From a virus: a stretch of DNA of 64,000 nucleotides. The notes beneath the pieces were generated by a model, which had not been told where the DNA came from, ran no database searches, and was given only the letters and a program-made list of their open reading frames with translations. Positions 7,623 through 16,706 of the stretch are shown piece by piece (the stretch's first letter is position 1; every line of letters starts with the position of its first letter). A program made the translations under genes and the position numbers. The stretch is from the IMG/VR virus record IMGVR_UViG_3300035390_000009, positions 1 to 64,000 of that record, one strand, 5' to 3'.

Positions 7623-8603
7623 TTGTTAAATAAAGATATAGTGTTATACACTAAGACTAATAATGTTTTTTCTAACGATTGTTTAACCATATTTTGGACA
7701 ATGACTAATGCATGTAATTATAATTGTTTTTATTGTTCAGCAAATCCAAGAAATTTATTTCATCCTAAAGAAAAACTTATTTATAATATTATTGATTTTA
7801 TTTTTAAATTACCAAATAAAAATATAGAACTAACTTTAAGTGGAGGAGAAATAACAGCAATTCCAAATATTTTAGAATATTTTAAATATATAGTTAAAAA
7901 AACAAAATCAACAAATAAAAAAATATCTATAAGTATGCTTTCAAATTTTAAAAAATCTAATAAATTTTATGAAGATATATTTGAAATAACAAAACCTCTT
8001 GAAATTGTTAGAATGTATTTTAGTTTTCATAGAGAATTTGTTTCATCTGATATTTTTATGCCAAAATATATTGAAATTGAATCTAAATATAAAGATAATA
8101 TATTGCCCATGGGGTATATGATTCATAACAAAAATTGCATTGGTATTTTTAGAGATAATATAAAAAAATACCCAGAAATAAAATATAAAATAATGCCTAT
8201 ATTTGGATCAAATTTATTAGAAAATGAAAATTTACCAATGACAAATAATCCAATTTCTAACATAGTTTATGTTTATTACAAAAATAATCAATATTATTAC
8301 AAATTAAATAATGACCCCAAAATTATAACACGGGGATTAATATGTCCATCATTTTCAAAAGTTTTTTCAATTGATTTTAAGGGTTATATAAATAATTGTA
8401 TAACAATGGAAAATAAAAAAAATTTACATTTTTTAAAAAAAGATATATTTGAAATATTAAAAAATAAAAAATATATAATATGTAATGAGAATAATTGTTT
8501 ATGTCATCCAGAAATTCCAAAGATAAAAAATGATCCAATTCATAAGTTTTTATTAGATGTTGATTTTAACTATATTAAAAATAATTTTACAGAAATAAAA
8601 TGA
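7623..8603 (+). CDS. Radical SAM protein with C-terminal cysteine cluster
   Basis: 326 residues from TTG (2 bp after the previous stop). CNACNYNCFYC context gives Cys31, Cys35, Cys38, followed by LTLSGGEITAIPN (the GGE SAM motif). The end carries GLICPS, a DFKGYINNC stretch and CNENNCLCHPE, an auxiliary cluster in a shortened SPASM/Twitch layout. Related to the proteins at 10935 and 14144 by its N-terminal WTMTNACNYNC form. Substrate unknown. Confidence 0.85.
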   Translation: MLNKDIVLYTKTNNVFSNDCLTIFWTMTNACNYNCFYCSANPRNLFHPKEKLIYNIIDFIFKLPNKNIELTLSGGEITAIPNILEYFKYIVKKTKSTNKKISISMLSNFKKSNKFYEDIFEITKPLEIVRMYFSFHREFVSSDIFMPKYIEIESKYKDNILPMGYMIHNKNCIGIFRDNIKKYPEIKYKIMPIFGSNLLENENLPMTNNPISNIVYVYYKNNQYYYKLNNDPKIITRGLICPSFSKVFSIDFKGYINNCITMENKKNLHFLKKDIFEILKNKKYIICNENNCLCHPEIPKIKNDPIHKFLLDVDFNYIKNNFTEIK

Positions 8604-8680
8604 ACTCAATAATTTATTACAATATAAAAAATTATATAAATGGTTCCATTATAGATATTTAAAATAATAAGGAAACTAAT
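8600..8680 (+). pseudogene. Remnant of a copy of the 9436 glycosyltransferase-like gene
   Basis: The first 57 bases read MNSIIYYNIKNYINGSIID and match the start of the gene at 9436 almost base for base. Then a stop follows, and AAAATAATAAGGAAACTAAT equals the last bases of that gene before 10233. An internal deletion has joined the two ends. The next gene's ribosome binding site is kept. Confidence 0.85.
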
Positions 8681-9373
8681 ATGATTGAAGGTACTTATTT
8701 AAACATAGGCCCAGCAAAAAATGGAACAACTAGTTTTTTTAAAATGTTGAGTAATCATCCTCAAATACATCCTTCTAAAGTTAAAGAACCTGGGTGGTTT
8801 GGTTATAATATAAATGAAAATTATAATAAGTTTTTAGAGCTTTGGGATTTTAATAATATAAACTATTCTAGGAATTATATATTATTTACTGGTGAAGTTA
8901 TGAGATTGAAATATTTAAAAAGTGATTATTTAAAATTACCTAATATAAAAAAATTTAAATTTATATTTATATTAAGAAATTTTAATGATTATCTTTTATC
9001 ATTCATATTTCACAATTATGTACTAACTAATATAATAGATGTAGATTGGTATATAAAAAAAAATATTTTTTACTATGAATATTTAGAAAATATATCAAAA
9101 AAAATTGGAAAAGAAAATATTCTAATCATACATCTTAATGAAATTGAATCCAACCAAACTAAAATTTATGATTTTTTAGAAATTGACAATCACTACAAAT
9201 TTAAATTAGAACACATAAACCCAAATTCAGAGAGTACCGTGTTATATAAAAAAGAATTGGTGAGGTATTATATAAATAAAAAACATGATATATTATCAAA
9301 AATTTATTTAGATGAATTTTATAAAATACAAGAATTCTTTAATATTGATCTTGATAAAAAATTAATAATATAA
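8681..9373 (+). CDS. Sulfotransferase (PAPS-dependent)
   Basis: 230 residues. IGPAKNGTTSFFKMLSNHPQ (9-28) is the 5'-phosphosulfate-binding loop, with KEPGWFGY following as in carbohydrate N/O-sulfotransferases. FIFILRNFNDYLLSFIFH (93-111) is the 3'-phosphate-binding segment with Arg99 and Ser107. Small for the family (typically 250-300). It would transfer sulfate from PAPS to a glycan or tyrosine. A close paralogue is at 10233, and an APS kinase that can make PAPS is at 19629. Confidence 0.85.
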   Translation: MIEGTYLNIGPAKNGTTSFFKMLSNHPQIHPSKVKEPGWFGYNINENYNKFLELWDFNNINYSRNYILFTGEVMRLKYLKSDYLKLPNIKKFKFIFILRNFNDYLLSFIFHNYVLTNIIDVDWYIKKNIFYYEYLENISKKIGKENILIIHLNEIESNQTKIYDFLEIDNHYKFKLEHINPNSESTVLYKKELVRYYINKKHDILSKIYLDEFYKIQEFFNIDLDKKLII

Positions 9374-9382
9374 AGGAAAGAT

Positions 9383-9439
9383 ATGAAAGTAATTTATTGT
9401 GGACCTTTAAAAAGTATTGATAATTATAAAATAAAATGA
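9383..9439 (+). pseudogene. Truncated start of a copy of the 10935 radical SAM gene
   Basis: MKVIYCGPLKSIDNYKIK and a stop. The same spacing, ribosome binding site and wording begin the radical SAM gene at 10935 (MKVVYCGPIKYVDNYEIQ). The rest was deleted up to the start of the 9436 gene, whose ATG overlaps this stop. Confidence 0.85.
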
Positions 9440-10236
9440 ACTCAATAATTTATTACATTATAAAAAATTATATAAATGGTTCTATTATAGATGCATTTGA
9501 ATATTTTATTACTGCATTTGAATATAATCCAAAATTAAATTTTATTTTAATTTCACCAGTAAAAATATCTATTGATTTTTTTGTTAATATTATAAACAAT
9601 AGATATGATTTAAATCCTGGTTGGGAAAAAAATATTATTTTAATTAAACTACCAGAATTACTTCAATATAAATTTAATAAAGTTTTAGTATTAGATTACT
9701 GGACTATAAAAAATACCAGGGGTTTAATTAGATGTAATGAGTTAATTGTTATTAGTGAAAAACATACGGATGATTCACATTATATGTATTCAAAGTTATA
9801 TACTAATGTAACATATTATGGTGAAATGCCTTTTGAATATAGAGATGAAAAATATAATATTAAGTTAATGTTTTCTAAGTTTAAAAAATTAAATAATGTT
9901 GACTCTGGTATTTATATAAACTCTCCTTATAATGATGATTATAGTTTTTTAGAAAAATTAAATTTGCCAGATAAACCATTATTATTTAAATCTGATAATC
10001 ATATAGAAAATTTATTTGAGAAATTTGATACATATGTTTATTATCATGCTAATAAATGGTTTGATCCGCATCCAAGATTATTATTAGAATGTGCATATTA
10101 TAATAAAACTATTTTATATTATAATGAACATAATATTATAGACGGTAGTTATTATAGATATCATGATCTTTTAAAAAATGGTTTAAAGAATAGATATTTA
10201 AATAAGAATGATAAAATAATAAGGAAACTAATATGA
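9436..10236 (+). CDS. Glycosyltransferase-like protein
   Basis: 266 residues. The C-terminal part has WFDPHPRLLLECAYYNKTILYY followed by a Tyr-rich end, which fits the GT4-like (E-C-A..N..I) nucleotide-binding region. The N-terminal half has alternating strands (FILISPVKI, VLVLDYW, LIVISEK). A related end (SRFLIECKYFNKDIIF) occurs in the 12415 gene. Family assignment is weak; no DxD motif is evident. It is coupled to the following sulfotransferase by an ATGA overlap. Confidence 0.45.
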   Translation: MNSIIYYIIKNYINGSIIDAFEYFITAFEYNPKLNFILISPVKISIDFFVNIINNRYDLNPGWEKNIILIKLPELLQYKFNKVLVLDYWTIKNTRGLIRCNELIVISEKHTDDSHYMYSKLYTNVTYYGEMPFEYRDEKYNIKLMFSKFKKLNNVDSGIYINSPYNDDYSFLEKLNLPDKPLLFKSDNHIENLFEKFDTYVYYHANKWFDPHPRLLLECAYYNKTILYYNEHNIIDGSYYRYHDLLKNGLKNRYLNKNDKIIRKLI

Positions 10237-10925
10237 TTGAAGGTACTTATTTAAGTGTTGGTCCTGCAAAAAATGGAACATCTAGTTTTTTTAAAATGTT
10301 AAGTCAGCATCCTCAAATGTATCCTTCTAAATATAAAGACCCATGTTTTGAAGGATACATTATATATGAAGACTATAATAAATTTTTAAATCTTTGGGAT
10401 TTTAAAAAAATAGATTATTCAAAGAAACATATATTATTTTCAGGGGAAGTTAAAAGAGATATATATTTAAAAAGTGATTATTTAAAATTACCTAATATAA
10501 AAAAAACTAAATATATATTTATATTAAGAAAATTTATTGATAATTTTATTTCATTATTATTTCATGATTATATATTAACTAATAAAATAGATGTAGATTA
10601 TTATATTAAAAAGAATTTTTTTTATTTTGATTATTTAAAAAATATATCAAAAAAAATTGGTAAAGAAAATATTTTTTTTATACGGTTTGATGAAATTGAA
10701 TCTAAACAATCTGAAATCTATGATTTTTTAGAAATTGATAATCAATATAAATTTACTTATCCATTTGTACAATCAAATCCAGGAAGTAAAGAAATATTTA
10801 AACGAAATCTAACAAAACACTATTTTAATAAAAAATGTGATATTTTATTAAAAATTTTTTTAAATGAACTATATAAAATACAAAAAGAATTTAATATAGA
10901 TTTAGATGATGAATCTTTAATTTAG
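10233..10925 (+). CDS. Sulfotransferase (PAPS-dependent), paralogue of 8681
   Basis: 230 residues with VGPAKNGTSSFFKMLSQHPQ at the same position as in 8681, FIFILRKFIDNFISLLFHDY as the 3'-phosphate segment, and the same closing helices. The two genes are a tandem duplication, with surrounding sequence duplicated too. Second Thr of the loop is Ser here (GTS), which is tolerated in the family. The two copies differ mainly in the KDPCFEGY against KEPGWFGY region near the acceptor site, so acceptor use may differ. Confidence 0.83.
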   Translation: MIEGTYLSVGPAKNGTSSFFKMLSQHPQMYPSKYKDPCFEGYIIYEDYNKFLNLWDFKKIDYSKKHILFSGEVKRDIYLKSDYLKLPNIKKTKYIFILRKFIDNFISLLFHDYILTNKIDVDYYIKKNFFYFDYLKNISKKIGKENIFFIRFDEIESKQSEIYDFLEIDNQYKFTYPFVQSNPGSKEIFKRNLTKHYFNKKCDILLKIFLNELYKIQKEFNIDLDDESLI

Positions 10926-10934
10926 GAAAAAAAT

Positions 10935-11846
10935 ATGAAAGTAGTTTATTGTGGACCTATAAAATATGTTGACAATTATGAAATCCAATGGTCTTTAACA
11001 AATAGATGTAATTATAATTGTTCATATTGTGGCATTGTTACTAAAAATGAAAAATTTTCTTCATTAGAAAATATGAAAAAAAATTTAAATTTTTTATACT
11101 ATTTAAATAATAAGAAAGAAGTTAAGTTAACTTTATTTGGTGGGGAACCAACCCATCATCCAGAATTTTTAAATCTACTAAAAATTATTGAATTACAAAA
11201 TCTATCTATATTTACTAATTTATCTAAAGATAAAAATTTTTTAAAAAAAGTTTTAGATATAAAACCAACCATAAGAATTAAAACATCCTTCCATAAAGAA
11301 TATGCAAATCTCAATGATTATATAGATAAGATTAAATTTATCGCTGAGCATGGAAATGAAATTTATTTATGTTTATTATGTAAAGATAAAAATAAAGAAA
11401 CAATCGAAAATTATAATAAAGTTAAAAATGCAACCAAAATGTATACTAATGTAATAGTTGATGTTATTAGTATTCATCCTAATATGAACGAAGAAGTTGT
11501 TAAATGGGGGGATGAAGTTAATAGTGATAGATTTAAAATAAAATATGATAATGGAAATGAAAATGAAGTTACTCTATCTAATATAATATATAATAATTTA
11601 AATTGCTTTGGACTATTTAAATGTTATTGTGGAATTAATAATCTTTTTATAGACTATAACTTTGATGTTCATTATTGTCAAACTTATAGAAATCATCATA
11701 TAAAACCAATTTTTAATCTTATAAATGATAACTATAAAGATTATGAAAATATATTTTCTAATGCAATGTTATGCAAACTTGAAAAGTGTTATTGTGAGGG
11801 TTTTATAAAAAAAGAAAAAGTTTTTAATAGAATAAAAAAATTATGA
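10935..11846 (+). CDS. Radical SAM protein with SPASM-like C-terminus
   Basis: 303 residues. Cys25, Cys29, Cys32 (CNYNCSYC), LTLFGGEPTHHPEF as SAM motif, and a C-terminal region CFGLFKCYCGINNLFIDYNF with HYCQTYRN and CKLEKCYCEG, that is several cysteines for an auxiliary cluster. Strongly similar in order and wording to the 14144 gene (NLFID.N.DV..CQT.RN). GGAAAAAAAT precedes the start. Its C-terminal overlaps the deacetylase gene by 4 bp. Substrate unknown. Confidence 0.87.
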   Translation: MKVVYCGPIKYVDNYEIQWSLTNRCNYNCSYCGIVTKNEKFSSLENMKKNLNFLYYLNNKKEVKLTLFGGEPTHHPEFLNLLKIIELQNLSIFTNLSKDKNFLKKVLDIKPTIRIKTSFHKEYANLNDYIDKIKFIAEHGNEIYLCLLCKDKNKETIENYNKVKNATKMYTNVIVDVISIHPNMNEEVVKWGDEVNSDRFKIKYDNGNENEVTLSNIIYNNLNCFGLFKCYCGINNLFIDYNFDVHYCQTYRNHHIKPIFNLINDNYKDYENIFSNAMLCKLEKCYCEGFIKKEKVFNRIKKL

Positions 11847-12418
11847 AAACATTAATGTTACATGATATAAAACCAATATATTTAAATTATGATTTAAAAA
11901 ATTATGATTTGACTTTTGATGATGGTTTGTTTAGTCAGTTTTATTATTGGCCAATAATAAAAAAAATAAATACTAGTAAAATTTTTTTTATATGTTGTGA
12001 TTTAATATCATTAGAGAATAAAGTTAGACCCAATTTTAGAAATACTTTTATAGAATATCCAACATGTTTTCAATCTATGGATAAATACAAAAAGTTAAAT
12101 ATTAAATCAGATTATATGACTATTGATGAATTAAAAATATTAAGTAAAGATGTAATGATAGGAGCTCATAGTTTTAGTCATAAAAAAATTAATATGAATG
12201 ATAGTTTTTATAATATAAGTCAACAAATAAAACAAGATACTGAATTAATGTTAGAGTGGTTTAAAAAACATTTGAATCTTACCCCATTACATTACTGTTT
12301 TCCTTTTAATGAGAAACACTACTTACATGATTTATTATTACCATATTATGGGTTTAAACATTTTTACGGAAAAGAACGAATTGATATTGAATCTTTAGAT
12401 ATGGGAGAGTCTGAATGA
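11843..12418 (+). CDS. Polysaccharide deacetylase (NodB family)
   Basis: 191 residues. Motif 1 is LTFDDG (23-28) with catalytic and metal Asp26-Asp27, motif 2 is GAHSFSHKKI with His109 and His113, and motif 3-like CFPFNEKHYLHDLLLPYYGF follows. The order of all three NodB motifs is kept. It would remove N-acetyl or O-acyl groups from a sugar polymer, and deacetylated amino sugars are classical acceptors for N-sulfation, which fits neighbouring sulfotransferases. It has no signal peptide, so it would act in the cytoplasm on an intracellular intermediate. Confidence 0.82.
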   Translation: MKTLMLHDIKPIYLNYDLKNYDLTFDDGLFSQFYYWPIIKKINTSKIFFICCDLISLENKVRPNFRNTFIEYPTCFQSMDKYKKLNIKSDYMTIDELKILSKDVMIGAHSFSHKKINMNDSFYNISQQIKQDTELMLEWFKKHLNLTPLHYCFPFNEKHYLHDLLLPYYGFKHFYGKERIDIESLDMGESE

Positions 12419-13353
12419 AATTTATGAAAAAATATGATGTTTGTTTTATGCATCTTTTTACGTATTATATATGTGGAGATTTATTTCAAAGTTTTGAACA
12501 TTTTTATTTATCAAGAAAAAATAAAATTAATGCCTGTTTATTTTTATCCATACATGTAGATAAAGAAAGAATAGAGCAATGCTTCAAACAAAAATATAAT
12601 TTTGATGAATCAGAATTTGAGGAAATATTTTCCCATATTTATATTATTCCAATTAAAGAATTTATTAAAAAAAGAATGTATCAAACTTCTTTTAAAATAA
12701 TATGTTTTCCAGGTATACATCAATTATATCAATTATATACTGGAATTATTATACAACATCAAAAAGCTGTTGCCTTCGCTTGTATGCCTGTAGATGAAAG
12801 TAGGACAATATTTAATCTAGAAGTTTTTCAAGATTATAGAATTTATGGAGATACATTTTTAAACAATAAAACCTATAATTATGTAAGAAAATTATTACTA
12901 GATAAATATAAAAAACCAGAAAGTAATACAGAAGATACTGCTTTAATATATATTAAAAATTTTGTTAAAAATCATACTATTGAAAATACCATTAGGATGA
13001 TGAAAGAATATAAATTTAAAAAATATTTAATATGTGTAGATAAACCTTTCTACCCTACTTTTTCAAAATTAAAAAATGCTCAAGTAGAAGTTATTACTTT
13101 ACCAATTGATGATATCTTTTCTAAATTTTCAACTTATATATATTCTTTAATTAAAGATAATACTGATAAAGTTATTGATTGTTCTTCTAGATTTTTAATT
13201 GAATGTAAATATTTTAATAAAGATATTATTTTTGATGGAGATATTAAAGATAAAGGATTATACTTCAGGAAACAAGATTTAGAAAATGATATAGAATGTT
13301 TAAATTTAAAAGATAATGATTATTTTATTACTTATTTAAAGGATAATTTATGA
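12415..13353 (+). CDS. Unrecognised island protein, weakly glycosyltransferase-like
   Basis: 312 residues. Overlaps the deacetylase stop by ATGA. The final 100 residues (SSRFLIECKYFNKDIIFDGD..KGLYFRKQDL) parallel the C-terminus of the 9436 protein (HPRLLLECAYYNKTILYYNE..YYRYHDL), so the two share a domain. No catalytic motif is certain. Alternating strands and the shared E-C-x-Y-x-N-K element make a nucleotide-sugar binding fold plausible. Confidence 0.35.
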   Translation: MKFMKKYDVCFMHLFTYYICGDLFQSFEHFYLSRKNKINACLFLSIHVDKERIEQCFKQKYNFDESEFEEIFSHIYIIPIKEFIKKRMYQTSFKIICFPGIHQLYQLYTGIIIQHQKAVAFACMPVDESRTIFNLEVFQDYRIYGDTFLNNKTYNYVRKLLLDKYKKPESNTEDTALIYIKNFVKNHTIENTIRMMKEYKFKKYLICVDKPFYPTFSKLKNAQVEVITLPIDDIFSKFSTYIYSLIKDNTDKVIDCSSRFLIECKYFNKDIIFDGDIKDKGLYFRKQDLENDIECLNLKDNDYFITYLKDNL

Positions 13354-14147
13354 TAACATTTATTGATCATTTAGATGATTATTTATGTGGAACTAATATT
13401 ACATTATTAGATTGTTATAAAAATTTATTAAAACTAAATATAGATTGCGAATTAAAAATACATTATACCAATTTAACAGTTGCCTCTAAATATACAAAAC
13501 TCTTTAAATTAGTATCCTTTATAAAACAAATATCTAAAGAAAATATGATAGTTAAAGATGATATTATAATAACAACCCTATATACTTTAAAACAAAAATC
13601 TTACAAAATTAAATGTGATAAATTAATAATATTAGATAGTTTAGATTTTTTAATGTGTCATAATCAAAACATTTTAGATGATTTATATTATGAAATAAGC
13701 AAAACATCTAATGAAATAATTGTGTTAGCGAATCCATTCAATTTCCAATTTATTAAATATGATGTTATTGAGTATTATCATAAATTTGATTTTGATAGAA
13801 TTAAAAAATTAGCAACCACACGTGAGGTAGGCCCCGAATATATTCAAAATAGAGAACAAATTATAAATCCCTTTATGTATAAAAAATTTAATTATGAAAG
13901 ATATTTTAAAGTTGGGGATGGGTATTATGAAAACATATGTAAGATAATATATGAGTTTAATTATTTAAACAAAATAATTTCTTATTCTCCAAAAAATAAA
14001 ACTTGTGATGATGGTTTAACTTATTATTTAAAATTATTTGATATTGATGATAATAAAGAGCAATTAATTAAAATAGAAAAAGAATTAATAATTGATAAGT
14101 TAGGTTTTTTTAAAAATGATAATCTTATAGAGCTGGTGAATTTATGA
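13350..14147 (+). CDS. Unrecognised island protein
   Basis: 265 residues, ATGA-overlapping with both neighbours. It begins ITFIDHLDDYLCGTNITLLDCYKNLLKLNI, a strand-loop-helix start like that of the 9436 and 12415 proteins (each opens with a segment ending in a Gly/Ser/Asp-rich turn and a Phe/Leu helix). It probably belongs to the same loosely related glycosyltransferase-like group. No motif proves it. Confidence 0.3.
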   Translation: MITFIDHLDDYLCGTNITLLDCYKNLLKLNIDCELKIHYTNLTVASKYTKLFKLVSFIKQISKENMIVKDDIIITTLYTLKQKSYKIKCDKLIILDSLDFLMCHNQNILDDLYYEISKTSNEIIVLANPFNFQFIKYDVIEYYHKFDFDRIKKLATTREVGPEYIQNREQIINPFMYKKFNYERYFKVGDGYYENICKIIYEFNYLNKIISYSPKNKTCDDGLTYYLKLFDIDDNKEQLIKIEKELIIDKLGFFKNDNLIELVNL

Positions 14148-15064
14148 AAATTTTAGAATTAGGATTAAAAGAATATATTCCGGATGAGATATTTTTTAGT
14201 CATTGGGCAGTAACTAATAATTGTAATTATAAATGTGATTATTGTGTTTTATCAAAATGTGAAAAATATAGTAATGAAGAAACCTGTAATAAAATAATAG
14301 AATTTTATAATTATATAAATAAAACTAAAAAATTAATTTTAGTTTTGTTTGGTGGAGAACCAACCATACATCCTTTATTTTTAGATATTTTAAATAAACT
14401 AAATGCAGCCCCTAAAATTTTTACTAATCTTAGTAAAAATATATCTTTTTTAGAAAATATTGTTAATATAAATAATAATGTTGAAATAATAACATCTTAT
14501 CATCATAGAATAACTAATATAAATAATTTTATAGATAAGATAAAATTCTTAGTAGAAAATGTTAAATTTGTTAGAATAAAAATTATGTATGAATTAGAAT
14601 TTGCTAAAGAAATTGAAAATATATTTTATGAAGTTAAAGAATTAGATAAAGTATATGACAATTGTTTGACTACCCTTGACATGGTTTATAAACCAAATCA
14701 AAATATTACTACTGATGAATTAAATAATTTTTTATTATTACAAACCGATAAACAATATTATGTTAAATATAGATTAAATAATAAAATAATAGAAGAAGAT
14801 ATATCATATAATCAAATTCGAGCTTTGGGTAATACTTCTTTTAAATATTATAGATGTATGAGTGGGAGAAAAAATATTTTCGTTGACTTTAATGGAGATG
14901 TATTCTTTTGTCAAACCATGAGAAACATGAAAAGAAAGCCAATTTTTAATTTAATGATAGACGATTTTAAAAATCATTTAAATATTTTTAAAAGTGACAT
15001 TATATGTTTTGAAGATGATTGTTGTTCTGAGGTATCAGTACCTAAATATTGGACAAGAAAGTAA
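14144..15064 (+). CDS. Radical SAM protein, paralogue of 10935
   Basis: 306 residues. Cys27, Cys31, Cys34 (CNYKCDYC), LVLFGGEPTIHPLF, and a C-terminal YRCMSGRKNIFVDFNGDVFFC, with CQTMRNMKRKPIFNLMIDDF matching CQTYRNHHIKPIFNLINDNY of the 10935 protein. A final CFEDDCCSE supplies more cysteines. Two copies of one enzyme type suggests two related substrates. Confidence 0.87.
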   Translation: MKILELGLKEYIPDEIFFSHWAVTNNCNYKCDYCVLSKCEKYSNEETCNKIIEFYNYINKTKKLILVLFGGEPTIHPLFLDILNKLNAAPKIFTNLSKNISFLENIVNINNNVEIITSYHHRITNINNFIDKIKFLVENVKFVRIKIMYELEFAKEIENIFYEVKELDKVYDNCLTTLDMVYKPNQNITTDELNNFLLLQTDKQYYVKYRLNNKIIEEDISYNQIRALGNTSFKYYRCMSGRKNIFVDFNGDVFFCQTMRNMKRKPIFNLMIDDFKNHLNIFKSDIICFEDDCCSEVSVPKYWTRK

Positions 15065-15876
15065 TGGAAAAAATTTATGTAGAGATTAGTGGTATATGTA
15101 ATTTGAATTGTATTTTTTGTGGTTATAAATATAGACCTCTTAAAGGTATTATGGATTTTGATTTATTTAAAAAATGTATTAATCAAATTGTAATTTCTGG
15201 AATTAAAGATATTAGATTAACTCCAATGGCTGGAGAAATATTTATGGACCCAAATTGGAAAGAAAAACTTGATTATATAGAATCTATTAAAGAAATTGAA
15301 AGTTATGAATTTTTTACTAATTTTACTGTTATAAATGATATAGAATATTTATCTACATTGAAAAAATTAAATAGTATTACTATAAGTATATACGGAAATA
15401 ATTTAGATTCATTTTTAGAATTGACTAATAGTAAAAAAATATATTATGATCAATTAATAAAAAATTTAAGAATATTAAAAGATATAAAAATCAAAAATTT
15501 AAAAATAGTTATTAAATCTAAGTTAGATTATTTTGATAATTATTTAAAGGGTGAATTATTTCAAATTTTATATAATTTCAAAGGTAATATAGTACAATAT
15601 AAAGAACTAGATAATTTTAATGGATTATCAAATAATTTGAATTTTGATAATTTAAAAACTATAAACAATATTAATTGTAATGTTTTAGAAACAAAAAATA
15701 TTATATTGTGGAATGGTGATTTTAATTTATGTGGGTGTAGAGATATATTTCAAAAATCTACAATCGGTAATATCAAAAATACTCCCTTAAAAGAATTATT
15801 AGAAAGCAATGATTATGAAATAATGAAACAAAATAAATTAATAATATGCAAAGATTGTAGTGGGATATACTCATGA
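15064..15876 (+). CDS. Radical SAM/SPASM protein
   Basis: 270 residues from ATG 15064, which overlaps the upstream stop (TAATG); an in-frame TTG 15 bases earlier is less likely. Cys12, Cys16, Cys19 (CNLNCIFC), LTPMAGEIFMDP in place of GGEP, and a C-terminal CGCRDIFQ, IGNIKNTPLKELLES and CKDCSG, the typical SPASM wording (G(N)..... L..i). Similar in architecture to the 1342 protein rather than to the 10935 pair. Confidence 0.86.
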   Translation: MEKIYVEISGICNLNCIFCGYKYRPLKGIMDFDLFKKCINQIVISGIKDIRLTPMAGEIFMDPNWKEKLDYIESIKEIESYEFFTNFTVINDIEYLSTLKKLNSITISIYGNNLDSFLELTNSKKIYYDQLIKNLRILKDIKIKNLKIVIKSKLDYFDNYLKGELFQILYNFKGNIVQYKELDNFNGLSNNLNFDNLKTINNINCNVLETKNIILWNGDFNLCGCRDIFQKSTIGNIKNTPLKELLESNDYEIMKQNKLIICKDCSGIYS

Positions 15877-16706
15877 ATAAAAGAATAACATTATCTCTAT
15901 TAAACACATGTAATGAAAAATGTTTTTATTGTGATATACCAGAAGCAACTAATTTTAAAAAATTTGTATACAATGAAAATATTTTTAGATTAATTAAAAA
16001 ATTTGAATCCATATCTTTTAGTGGTGGAGAAATAGGATTATTAGATGAGGAAGATTTTATTTTTTTATTTGATTATTTTTCTGACAATAAGATAACAGTT
16101 TGTACTAATGGTTTGTTTTTTGAAAAAGGTTTTTATGATCTATTTCATAATAAAATCGACTCCATTGTTTATCATATATTAGAAGAAAATAAAATTATAG
16201 ATATCAATGATCCAATGATAGATAGAGATATTATTATACATAAGAAAAATATAGAAAATGTGTATAATATTATTAGTGACAACCCAGGTTTAAATTTTTA
16301 TTTAAAATTAGCTCATTTAAGAACTCCAGATAAATCATTTATTATAGATGATTATGATACATTAAATAAATTTTCAAATCTAAAAAATATAAAAAATTAT
16401 GAAATGATAAAAGAGTTTTCTAATATGGATAATAATTTTTATAATAATATATTAAAGTTTTGTAATAGATACCCATATTCATCTTTAATAGATTTAGTGG
16501 ATTATAAAATTAAACATTGTTGTACTAAACATATTAATAATCCAGAAAAAATATTAAATGAAGAAAATATTGAACTCCTATTAAATGATAAATTATTTAA
16601 AAACGTTAGTTTAAAATATTGTGATAATTGTAATTTTGTACTATCTATTAAACAAGATTTATTAGATAAAATGTTTTCTATTTTAAAGGATAAAAAGAAT
16701 GTATGA
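15873..16706 (+). CDS. Radical SAM protein with C-terminal cysteines
   Basis: 277 residues, ATGA overlap with the previous gene. Cys13, Cys17, Cys20 (CNEKCFYC), ISFSGGEIGLL, TVCTNGLFF, and a C-terminal KHCCTKH with CDNCNF. It lacks some of the TIM-barrel signature beyond the third strand, so it may be divergent. GTG-free, ATG start with good spacing. Substrate unknown. Confidence 0.8.
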   Translation: MNKRITLSLLNTCNEKCFYCDIPEATNFKKFVYNENIFRLIKKFESISFSGGEIGLLDEEDFIFLFDYFSDNKITVCTNGLFFEKGFYDLFHNKIDSIVYHILEENKIIDINDPMIDRDIIIHKKNIENVYNIISDNPGLNFYLKLAHLRTPDKSFIIDDYDTLNKFSNLKNIKNYEMIKEFSNMDNNFYNNILKFCNRYPYSSLIDLVDYKIKHCCTKHINNPEKILNEENIELLLNDKLFKNVSLKYCDNCNFVLSIKQDLLDKMFSILKDKKNV

